Of a stretch of DNA of 35,309 nucleotides, positions 23,886 to 31,410 are shown piece after piece. A program made the translations under genes and the position numbers. The stretch's first letter is position 1. Each line of letters starts with the position of its first letter. The stretch is from Amycolatopsis antarctica (lineage in GTDB: Bacteria > Actinomycetota > Actinomycetes > Mycobacteriales > Pseudonocardiaceae), in NCBI RefSeq assembly GCF_002262875.1, contig NZ_NKYE01000025.1:1-35309 (forward strand), given 5' to 3'. The notes below the pieces were generated by a model that saw nothing but the letters and a program-made list of their open reading frames with translations, was not told where the DNA came from and made no database searches.

Positions 23886-25486
23886 ATGGATCTGGTCATC
23901 CGGGGCGCGTCCATCGCCGACGGCACGGGGCGGCCCGTGCGCCTCGGTGACACCGGTGTCCGCGACGGCCGCATCGCCGAGATCGGCGCTCCCGGATCGC
24001 TGCGCGGAACGCGCACCATCGACGCCACCGGGCTGGTGCTGGCGCCGGGTTTCATCGACATGCACTCGCATTCGGACCTGCAGCTCCTCGCCCGGCCGGA
24101 TCACCTCGCCAAGGTCTCGCAGGGCGTGACCACCGAGGTGCTGGGACAGGACGGACTCTCCTACGCCCCCGTCGACGACACCACCCTGGACGCCCTGCGG
24201 CAACAGCTCGCCGGGTGGAGAACGACGACCCGCCCGGCTTCGACTGGAACTGGCGTTCGGTCGGCGAGTACCTGGACCGGCTCGATCGCGGGATCGCCGT
24301 CAACGCCGCATACCTGGTACCGCAGGGCAGTGTGCGGATGCTCGCCGTCGGCTGGGCGGACCGGCCGGCCACCGGGCCCGAACTGGACGCCATGCGCACC
24401 CTGCTGGCGACCGGACTGGCCGAGGGCGCGGCCGGGATGTCGGCCGGACTGACCTACACCCCGGGGATGTACGCCGACACGGCCGAGCTGGTCGAGCTGT
24501 GCCGGGTGGTCGCCTCCCACGGCGGCTTCTTCAGCCCGCACCACCGCAGTTACGGCGCGGGTGCGCTGGAGGCCTTCGCCGAGATGGTCGGGGTCTCGCG
24601 CGACTCGGGCTGCCCGCTGCACCTGGCGCACGCGACGATGAACTTCTCGGTGAACGCGGGCCGCGCCCCGGATCTGCTGCGGCTGCTCGACGACGCCCTG
24701 GACGAGGGTTGCGACATCTCCCTGGACACCTACCCGTACCTGCCCGGGGCGACCTATCTGTCGGCGCTGCTGCCGAGCTGGGCGACCGAGGGCGGGCTCA
24801 CCGACACCCTGACCCGTCTGTCCGATGTGGACACCCGGGAGCGGATTCGCGCGGAGATCGAGGACACCGGCTCCGACGGGGCGCACGGCGTGCCGATCGA
24901 CTGGGCGGGCATCGAGATCAACGGGGTCCGCGACCAGTCACGCGCCCACCTCGTCGGCCGCAGCGTCGCCGAGTCCGCCCGCGAGGCGGGCACGACCCCG
25001 GCCGAGTTGTACTTCGACGTGCTGATCGCCGAACGCCTTGGCACCTCCTGTCTGATGCACGTCGGGCACGAGGACAACGTGCGGGCGATCATGCGGCACC
25101 GGACGCACACCGGCGGCAGTGACGGACTGCTGGTCGGCGACCGCCCGCATCCCAGGGCCTGGGGCACCTTTCCCCGCTACCTCGGCCACTACGTCCGTGA
25201 ACTCGGCGTGCTGGAGCTGGCCGACTGTGTCGCACACCTGACCGGACGGGCCGCCCGGCGGCTGCGGCTGGCCGATCGCGGCCTGGTACGGGAGGGCTAC
25301 GCCGCGGATCTGGTGCTGTTCGATCCGGCGACGATCGCCGACCGGGCGAGCTTCGAGGAGCCGAGGCAGGCGGCGGCGGGGATCGAGCAGGTGTTCGTCA
25401 ACGGCGTCGCGACGATCGACGAGGGCAGGCCCACCGGCTCGCTGCCGGGGCATTCGTTGCGCAATCCCGGAAGGGGGCGGCCGTGA
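23886..25486 (+). pseudogene. N-acyl-D-amino-acid deacylase (D-aminoacylase), frameshifted
   Basis: Amidohydrolase-superfamily D-aminoacylase, which removes the acyl group from N-acyl-D-amino acids. The first 111 residues run from ATG 23886 and include the zinc-site HSHSD (His60, His62). After Trp111 (24216-24218) the frame moves to a terminal shadow, while the true continuation (ENDDPPGFDWNWRSVGEYLD) is found in another frame. One base is missing: GGGTGGAGAAC where GGGTGGGAGAAC would restore GWENDDPP. Repaired, the protein is 533 residues, normal for the family, with LAHATMN, GHEDNVRAIMRH and THTGGSDGLL. It is either a real inactivation or an undercalled G run. The 3' end overlaps gntP as GTGA. 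Confidence 0.85.
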
Positions 25487-26871
25487 ACGCCGTCGACTGG
25501 CTGCAGCAGACCACCGGCGGGCTGCTGACGCTCGCCGCGATCTCCATCGCGGTCCTGCTGCTGCTCATCATCCGGGTACGGATGGAGCCGTTCATCGCGC
25601 TCATCGTGGTCGGCCTGCTCACCGCGCTCGCCGCGGGCCTGCCCGTCGGCTCGATCGTGGGCACCGCACAGAAGGCCTCGGATTCGTTGCTGGAGAAGGG
25701 TTTCGGCGGAATCCTCGGGCATATCGCGGCGATCATCGGGCTCGGCACGCTGCTCGGCGCGATCCTGGAGCGCTCCGGTGGCGCCCGGGTACTCACCGGT
25801 GCGCTACTGCGCGCGTTCGGCGAGAAGCGGGCGCCGCTGGCGATGGGCATCGCCGGGCTGATCTTCGGGATCCCGGTGTTCTTCGACATCGGCATCTTCG
25901 TGCTGGCACCGCTGGTGTACGTCGCGGCGAAACAGGGCGGCCGGTCGATGCTGCTGTACTGCCTGCCGCTGCTGGCCGGCCTTTCGGTGACGCACGCGTT
26001 CCTGCCCCCACATCCGGGGCCGGTGGCCGCGGCGGGACTGCTCGGGGTGGACCTGGGCTGGATCATCCTGATGGGCGCGGTCTGCGGCATCCCGGCGTGG
26101 TTCATCGGCGGGGTGCTGTTCTCCTCCTGGATCGGCAAGCGCATCGACATCCCGGTGCCGGAGGAGATGCTGGTCGACGACGGTCACGGTGACGAGGACC
26201 GGCCACCGCTGGCACTCGTCGCGGCGATCATCGCGGTTCCACTGGTGCTGATCCTGCTGGGCACCTTCGGCAGCATCCTGCTGCCGGAGAACTCGGTCCC
26301 GGCCGGGATCGCGACCTTCGTCGGCACCCCGGCGGTGGCGCTGACGATCGCCGTCCTGCTGGCCACCTGGCTGCTCGGCACCCGGCGCGGGATGACGCGG
26401 TCCCAGCTCACCGAACTGTCCGCGACCGCGCTGCGTCCGGTGGCGATGATCCTGCTGGTCGTCGGCGCGGGCGCGTTCTTCGGCGCGGTCCTCTCGGCCA
26501 CCGGGATCGGCAAGGCGGTTGCCGGTTCGCTCGATTCGGCCGGCCTGCCGGTGATCGTCGCCGCGTACGTGATCAGTTGCGGGATGCGTATCGCCCAGGG
26601 CTCGGCGACGGTGGCGATCGTGACGACCAGCGGGATCGTCGCGCCGACCGTGGCGGAGCTGGGCTACTCACAGGTGCAGCTCGCGTTGCTGGTGGTGGCC
26701 ATCTCGGCGGGGTCGATCATCGCCTCGCACGTCAACGACGGCGGTTTCTGGATCGTGTCCCGCTATTTCGGCCTCACCGTGCCGCAGACGCTGAAGACGT
26801 GGACCGCGCTGGAGACGGTGCTCTCGCTGTCCGGTTTCGGCGCCGCCGCGCTGGTGATGGCGTTCGTCTGA
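25483..26871 (+). CDS. GntP-family permease (gluconate / D-serine type symporter)
   Basis: An integral membrane proton symporter of 462 residues with about 12 hydrophobic segments. GntP-family signatures include GFGGILGHIAAIIGLGTLLG, GLIFGIPVFFDIGIFVLAPL, AFLPPHPGPVAAAGLLGVDL and the C-terminal SGSATVAI-like AQGSATVAIVTTSG and SHVNDGGFWIVSRYFGLT. Known members import gluconate and related sugar acids, while DsdX imports D-serine. With the D-serine dehydratase-like enzyme and D-aminoacylase next to it, a D-amino acid is as likely as gluconate. Its GTG at 25483 overlaps the deacylase stop (GTGA). GTTGCGCAAT lies 19-28 bases upstream. Confidence 0.9.
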   Translation: MNAVDWLQQTTGGLLTLAAISIAVLLLLIIRVRMEPFIALIVVGLLTALAAGLPVGSIVGTAQKASDSLLEKGFGGILGHIAAIIGLGTLLGAILERSGGARVLTGALLRAFGEKRAPLAMGIAGLIFGIPVFFDIGIFVLAPLVYVAAKQGGRSMLLYCLPLLAGLSVTHAFLPPHPGPVAAAGLLGVDLGWIILMGAVCGIPAWFIGGVLFSSWIGKRIDIPVPEEMLVDDGHGDEDRPPLALVAAIIAVPLVLILLGTFGSILLPENSVPAGIATFVGTPAVALTIAVLLATWLLGTRRGMTRSQLTELSATALRPVAMILLVVGAGAFFGAVLSATGIGKAVAGSLDSAGLPVIVAAYVISCGMRIAQGSATVAIVTTSGIVAPTVAELGYSQVQLALLVVAISAGSIIASHVNDGGFWIVSRYFGLTVPQTLKTWTALETVLSLSGFGAAALVMAFV

Positions 26872-26917
26872 GTGTCCGAGTTCCACCAGGTCCCCCGTCG
26901 TCGGAGAAGGAGTACTC

Positions 26918-28075
26918 ATGGAAGCGCTCGATCGTCGCAGGTTCCTCGGTGTGGTGGGCGTGGCCGCCGCCGCGGGGACGGGCCTGGTGCTCGGCGGCGG
27001 GACGGCCGCCGCGCAGCGGCCGTGGAACGGATCGCGGGAGGACGTCGTGGCCTACATCGGCAGCTACAGCACCGGCGACGGGACGGGCGCGGGCCTTCAG
27101 CTCGCCTCCAGGACGGCGGACGGTCCGGCGCTGACGGCCGGGGCGGCGGTGGAGGGTGTGCCGGACGCGTCGTTCCTGGCGTTCTCCGCCGACCGGACAC
27201 GGATGTACGCCACCTGCGAGCAGGACCCCGGGGTGGTCGCGGCGCTGGACGTGTCGGATCCCGCCGCGCCGCGGGTACTGAACTCGGTGCCCTCCGGCGG
27301 CGCCGCACCGACGCATCTGTCGGTGCATCCGGACGGGGCGTACCTGTTCACCGCGAACTACGGCTCGGGCACGGTCGCCGTGCACCCGATCGACGGTGAC
27401 GGCGCACTCGGCGAGGTGGTGGACGTCGTCACGCACACCGCCCCTCCTGGCAAGCAGCCGAACGCGCACCAGGTGCTCACCGATCCGAGCGGGGGCTGGG
27501 TGCTGGCCGTGGACCTGGGCGCGGACTCGGTGTTCGTCTACGCCTTCGACCCGGCGGCGGGGACGCTGACCGAGCATCAGCGGGTGCGGATGCCGGAAGG
27601 GGCCGGGCCGCGGCATCTCGCGTTCGGCGCGGACGGCCGGTTCGCCTACGTGCTGGGTGAGCTGCGCGCCGAGATCACCGTGGCCGCCTGGGATTCCGGG
27701 TCCGGCACGCTGACGCCCGGCGCGGTGGTGCCCACCGTGCCGGAGGGTTCGCCACAGCCGCAGTACCCGTCGGAGATAGCGCTCTGCGGGGACGGCCGGT
27801 TCGCCTACGTCGCCAACCGCAACGTCGCCGACAGCACCATCAGCACGTTCGCGGTACGCGACGGCGGCGCGGGGCTCGAGCGCGTCGGCCAGGTGTCCTC
27901 CGGAGGCGAGTGGCCCCGGCACCTGACGCTGGATCCCGGCGAGCGGTGGGTCTACGTGTCGAACCAGCGGGCGGGGAACGTGAGCTGGCTACCCCGCGAT
28001 CCGGAGACGGGCCTGCTCGGCGAGGTCGCGGGCTCGGTGCCGGTGCCCTCGGCCGCGATCACGCTCTTCGTCTGA
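26918..28075 (+). CDS. Tat-exported lactonase, YbhE/Pgl-type beta-propeller
   Basis: A 385-residue protein of the seven-bladed lactonase family (6-phosphogluconolactonase YbhE, carboxy-muconate cyclase-like). It begins with a twin-arginine signal: DRRRFLG at residues 5-11, a hydrophobic stretch and an Ala-rich cleavage region near TAAAQ, so it acts outside the membrane. Repeats such as PTHLSVHPDGAYLFTANYGS, PRHLAFGADGRFAYVLGEL and PRHLTLDPGERWVYVSNQRA mark successive blades. ATG at 26918 has GGAGAAGGAG just upstream. It follows gntP by 46 bases and is the last gene before a strong terminator. It may open a sugar lactone for uptake by GntP (inference). Confidence 0.88.
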   Translation: MEALDRRRFLGVVGVAAAAGTGLVLGGGTAAAQRPWNGSREDVVAYIGSYSTGDGTGAGLQLASRTADGPALTAGAAVEGVPDASFLAFSADRTRMYATCEQDPGVVAALDVSDPAAPRVLNSVPSGGAAPTHLSVHPDGAYLFTANYGSGTVAVHPIDGDGALGEVVDVVTHTAPPGKQPNAHQVLTDPSGGWVLAVDLGADSVFVYAFDPAAGTLTEHQRVRMPEGAGPRHLAFGADGRFAYVLGELRAEITVAAWDSGSGTLTPGAVVPTVPEGSPQPQYPSEIALCGDGRFAYVANRNVADSTISTFAVRDGGAGLERVGQVSSGGEWPRHLTLDPGERWVYVSNQRAGNVSWLPRDPETGLLGEVAGSVPVPSAAITLFV

Positions 28076-28084
28076 CCCGGCGTC

Positions 28085-28128
28085 ACCACCCGGTCCGCGG
28101 CGGGTTCGCGCGCCGCGGACCGGGTGGT
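28085..28128 (+). terminator. Perfect 18-bp hairpin terminator
   Basis: Bases 28085-28102 pair perfectly with 28111-28128 around an 8-base loop, ten bases after the lactonase stop. It lacks a U tract, typical for actinomycete terminators. Its last six bases also belong to the dre-like operator of the next operon. Confidence 0.8.
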
Positions 28129-28138
28129 CTAGACCCTT
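28123..28138. promoter_or_regulatory. DasR-responsive element (dre)-like operator
   Basis: GGTGGTCTAGACCCTT matches the dre consensus AGTGGTCTAGACCACT at 13 of 16 positions, including the entire TGGTCTAGACC core. It overlaps the proposed -35 box of the sugar transporter operon. DasR is the GntR-type repressor that in streptomycetes controls N-acetylglucosamine and chitobiose uptake. No dasR gene lies in the window, so the protein would be encoded elsewhere. Confidence 0.7.
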
Positions 28139-28165
28139 GTGCGGACGGGGTGTCCGACTTACGAT
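28137..28165 (+). promoter_or_regulatory. Promoter of the das-like operon
   Basis: TTGTGC (28137-28142) and TACGAT (28160-28165) are exactly 17 bases apart. Transcription would start near 28172, giving a leader of about 60 bases that includes the palindrome at 28191-28207. Confidence 0.55.
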
Positions 28166-28190
28166 CTGCGTTGCTGATAGCGAAACGCTC

Positions 28191-28207
28191 ATTGCACATG
28201 GCGCAAT
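28191..28207. promoter_or_regulatory. TTGC-N7-GCAA palindrome, second operator
   Basis: ATTGCACATGGCGCAAT has 5-bp inverted ends. It agrees with GTTGCAACATGCGCAAT at 22524-22540 in 12 of 17 positions, including all eight bases of the TTGC/GCAA arms. It lies between the proposed transcription start and the binding-protein gene, a position suited to repression. Confidence 0.5.
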
Positions 28208-28232
28208 TGATGGCGTGACAGATGGAGATCCG

Positions 28233-29522
28233 ATGAGACTCAACCGTGTGTTCGCCGCCGCCGTGGTGCTGACGGCTCTCGCCGCCGGATGTGCCCCCGC
28301 ACAGTCCGGGCCCGCCGCCCAGGGCGGTGACGAACGCGAAGGCACGCTACGGGTGTGGCTGTTCGACGAGGCCAACCGGGCACCCAAGGAAGCCGTGGTG
28401 CAGGAGGCGATCGCGGAGTTCCGCGGAACACACGCGGGCGTCGAGGTCGACGTGCAGTGGATCCCGGTCGAGGGCCGGGCCGACAAGTTCTCCGGCGCGT
28501 TCAACGATCCCTCCAGTGCTCCGGACGTGGCCGAGGTCGGCAACACCGACCTCGCCAGCTACGCCGAGACCGGGGCGCTGGCCGACCTCACCGCGGACGT
28601 CGAGTCCTGGCCGGAGGGCAAGGACCTGGTGCCCAGCGTGCTCGACACCGCGAAGGTCGACGGCGTGGTGCACGGGCTCCCGTGGTTCACCGGGGTGCGC
28701 GCGCTGTACTACCGCACCGACATCTTCACCGAACTCGGCCTGCAACCACCCACCTCACTGCCCGAGCTCACCGAGACCGCCCGAGCAATCCGCGCGGCGA
28801 AGCCCGAGCTGTATGGGATCTCGGTCGGCGGCAAGTACACCTACGCGATGCTGCCCTACCTGTGGGCCTACGGCGGCGAGCTGGCCACGGGCGGCGACGG
28901 CTCATGGCAGGCGGCCGTCACCACCCCGCAGGCCGCCGAGGGCGTGTCCGCCTACGCCGGCCTGATCAGCCCGGACGTCTGCCCGCCGGAGCAGTGCGCG
29001 AACCTCACCGGGACGCAGAGCGTGCAGGCCTTCGCCGGCGGCAAGGCGGCGATGACCATCGGCGGCGACTTCAACCGCAAGGCGGTCGAGGAGGGCGGGC
29101 TCGCCGGCAAGTACGCGGTGGTTCCGTTGCCGGGCAAGGATCCCGGCACGGTGGCACCCGCGTTCGCCGGTGGCAACCTGCTCGGTGTCTTCGGCGCCTC
29201 GCAGCGCCGGAGCCTGGCCGTGGAGTTCTCCCAGTTGCTGGCCGGGCCGCAGTACCAGGCGAAGATGTACACGGCGATGGGCAACCTGCCGACGTTGAGC
29301 GGAGTGCAGAAGCAGCTCGCCGCGGACGACGCCTTCGTCACGCCGTTCGTACGGACGCTCGAGGCCGGGCCGAAGTTCGTGCCGGCCAGCCCGGCCTGGG
29401 CGAAGATCGACGCGCAGGCCGTGCTGCCCACCGCGCTCCAGCAGATCGTCACCGGTGAGCAGGACGTCACCGGTGCCCTCGCCGGTGCGGCCGAGAAGAT
29501 GAACACCGCCTTCGGCGGCTAG
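28233..29522 (+). CDS. Sugar ABC transporter substrate-binding lipoprotein (DasA-like)
   Basis: An extracellular family 1 solute-binding protein of the CUT1 type, 429 residues. It begins with a lipoprotein signal whose lipobox LAAGC places the lipidated Cys at residue 20, so it is anchored to the outer face of the membrane. The segments LRVWLFDEANRAPKE, DVAEVGNTDLASYAETG and LPWFTGVRALYYRTDIF are typical of the two-lobed sugar-binding fold. ATG at 28233 has GGAG seven bases upstream. Gene order with two permeases and a GH20 hexosaminidase equals Streptomyces dasABC-dasD, so N,N'-diacetylchitobiose or a GlcNAc-containing sugar is the likely ligand (inference supported by the dre-like site). 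Confidence 0.88.
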   Translation: MRLNRVFAAAVVLTALAAGCAPAQSGPAAQGGDEREGTLRVWLFDEANRAPKEAVVQEAIAEFRGTHAGVEVDVQWIPVEGRADKFSGAFNDPSSAPDVAEVGNTDLASYAETGALADLTADVESWPEGKDLVPSVLDTAKVDGVVHGLPWFTGVRALYYRTDIFTELGLQPPTSLPELTETARAIRAAKPELYGISVGGKYTYAMLPYLWAYGGELATGGDGSWQAAVTTPQAAEGVSAYAGLISPDVCPPEQCANLTGTQSVQAFAGGKAAMTIGGDFNRKAVEEGGLAGKYAVVPLPGKDPGTVAPAFAGGNLLGVFGASQRRSLAVEFSQLLAGPQYQAKMYTAMGNLPTLSGVQKQLAADDAFVTPFVRTLEAGPKFVPASPAWAKIDAQAVLPTALQQIVTGEQDVTGALAGAAEKMNTAFGG

Positions 29523-29526
29523 GGCG

Positions 29527-30495
29527 ATGACCTCCCAGCTCCTGCCCGCGCCGCCCGAGCAGGCCCCCGCGGGCCGGCCGGCCCGGCGAGCACGCGGACG
29601 GTCCCGAGGCGACGGGCTCGCCGCCGTCCGTTACCTCGCGCCCGCGGCCGTGCTGCTGATCGGCGTGCTGGCGTACCCGATCTACCAGCTCGTGCTGATC
29701 TCGTTCTACGACTACGGGCAGGCGGAGGCGGCGGGCACGGCACCGCTGCTGTTCATCGGCACCGACAACTACTCGATCCTGCTGCGCAACCCGCAGTTCT
29801 GGTCGGTGCTGGTGAACACCGTCGGCTTCGCGGCCGTCTGCGTGCTCGGCAGCCTGCTGGTGGGCACGGTGCTCGCGGTGCTGGCGAGCCGGGTCCGGGC
29901 ATGGGCGCGGATGCTGCTGTTCCTGGCCGCGCTGGGAGCGTGGGCGACCCCGGCGATGGCGGGCTCCTACATCTGGTTGTTCCTCTTCGACGCGGACTTC
30001 GGCTTCGTCAACGAGCTGCTGACCGGTCTGGGCCTCGACGGCATGGCAGGGCACTCGTGGACCTTCGACACCTACAGCGCGTTCGGCCTGGTTGCCCTGC
30101 AGGTGATCTGGTGCTCGTTCCCGTTCGTCATGGTCACGATGTACGCGGGCATCAAGGCGATACCGGACGACGTGGTGGAGGCGGCCACACTGGACGGAGC
30201 CTCTTGGACGCGGGTCGCCACCTCGGTGATGCTGCCGATGCTGCGGCCGCTGCTGATGATCGCGACGATCCAGTCGATCATCTGGGACTTCAAGGTGTTC
30301 ACCCAGATCTACGTGATGACCGCGGGCGGCGGGCTCGCCGGGCGCAACCTCACCCTGAACGTCTACGCCTACCAGCAGGCGTTCGCCGGGGCCGAGTACG
30401 GCCAGGGCGCGGCGATCGGCGTGGTGATGACCTTGATCCTGCTCTCGATCACCGTGCTGTACGTGCGATCCCAGCGGCGCCACGCCGATGTCTGA
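29527..30495 (+). CDS. Sugar ABC transporter permease 1 (DasB/MalF type)
   Basis: A membrane permease of 322 residues with six main hydrophobic segments after a ~35-residue basic, Pro/Arg-rich cytoplasmic tail. The EAA loop, which docks the ATPase, reads EAATLDGASWTRVATSVMLP about residues 219-238. WTFDTYSAFGLVALQVIWC and the C-terminal AGGGLAGRNLTLNVYAYQQA fit CUT1 permeases. It follows the binding protein by four bases and is coupled to it. No ATPase gene exists in the cluster, so a shared MsiK-type ATPase elsewhere is expected. Confidence 0.92.
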   Translation: MTSQLLPAPPEQAPAGRPARRARGRSRGDGLAAVRYLAPAAVLLIGVLAYPIYQLVLISFYDYGQAEAAGTAPLLFIGTDNYSILLRNPQFWSVLVNTVGFAAVCVLGSLLVGTVLAVLASRVRAWARMLLFLAALGAWATPAMAGSYIWLFLFDADFGFVNELLTGLGLDGMAGHSWTFDTYSAFGLVALQVIWCSFPFVMVTMYAGIKAIPDDVVEAATLDGASWTRVATSVMLPMLRPLLMIATIQSIIWDFKVFTQIYVMTAGGGLAGRNLTLNVYAYQQAFAGAEYGQGAAIGVVMTLILLSITVLYVRSQRRHADV

Positions 30496-30511
30496 CGGAG
30501 AGGCACCGACC

Positions 30512-31405
30512 ATGACCAGCCGGGCGGTATCGGGCGGTTCCCTTGCCGCACGGCGTTTTCTGCCTCGGCGGCCGGGCAGGTTGCTGGCCGAGATCGTGAC
30601 CGTGGTGGTCGCGGCCTTCGTGGCGTTCCCGCTGTACTGGATGGTGCTCTCCGCACTGAAGCCGGCGGGTGAGATCCAGTCCGCCGACCCGCGGCCGTGG
30701 ACGCTCTCGCCCAGTCTGGACAGTTTCACCCGGGTGCTCGGCACGGAGGGCTTCGGCCGCTACTTCCTCAACAGCGTCCTGGTCGCCGTGGTCGTGGTGG
30801 CTTTGTCGATCCTGCTGTCCTTCCTGTCCGCGGTGGCACTGACCCGCTTCCGCTTCAAGGGACGGACGGTGCTGCTGGTGATGCTGCTGGTCGCCCAGAT
30901 GGTGCCGATCGAGGCGCTGACGATCCCGCTGTTCTTCCTGATGCGCTCGGTCGGTGACGTGGTTCCCGCGTTCGGCCTGGACGAGCTCGGCTCGCTGGTG
31001 CTCGTGCACCTGGCGTTCAGCCTGCCGTTCGCGATCTGGATGCTGCGCGGTTTCGTCGCGGCGGTGCCCGCGGAACTGGAAGAGGCGGCGACCGTGGACG
31101 GGGCCAGCCGCTTCCGGTTCACCTGGCAGATCCTGTTCCCGCTGGTCGCCCCCGGGCTGGTGGCGACCAGTGTGCTGGCGTTCATCCACGCCTGGAACGA
31201 CTTCCTGTTCGCGAAGACGTTCATCATCACGAACACGGAGAACCAGACGCTGCCGCAGGCGATCCTGGTGTTCTTCAAACCGGAGGAGAACGACTGGGGC
31301 GCGATCATGGCCGGGTCGACGCTGATGACGATCCCGGTGCTGGTCTTCTTCCTGATCGTGCAGCGGCGACTGGTGTCCGGCATGGCCGGCGCGGTGAAGG
31401 GCTGA
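30512..31405 (+). CDS. Sugar ABC transporter permease 2 (DasC/MalG type)
   Basis: The second permease, 297 residues from ATG 30512. It has six hydrophobic segments and an EAA loop reading EEAATVDGASRFRFTWQILF. PLYWMVLSALKPAGEIQ near the start and NDFLFAKTFIITNTENQTLP near the end are typical of MalG-type partners. ATG at 30512 is preferred because GGAGAGG lies eight bases upstream; an ATG at 30488 would overlap permease 1 by eight bases but has a poor ribosome-binding site. It forms a heterodimer with the preceding permease. Confidence 0.92.
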   Translation: MTSRAVSGGSLAARRFLPRRPGRLLAEIVTVVVAAFVAFPLYWMVLSALKPAGEIQSADPRPWTLSPSLDSFTRVLGTEGFGRYFLNSVLVAVVVVALSILLSFLSAVALTRFRFKGRTVLLVMLLVAQMVPIEALTIPLFFLMRSVGDVVPAFGLDELGSLVLVHLAFSLPFAIWMLRGFVAAVPAELEEAATVDGASRFRFTWQILFPLVAPGLVATSVLAFIHAWNDFLFAKTFIITNTENQTLPQAILVFFKPEENDWGAIMAGSTLMTIPVLVFFLIVQRRLVSGMAGAVKG

Positions 31406-31410
31406 GGTAC

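Noticed and set aside
29467..31189. Minus-strand open frames opposite the two sugar permeases
   Set aside because: Shadows of the ABC permease genes; His/Arg/Gln-rich low complexity.
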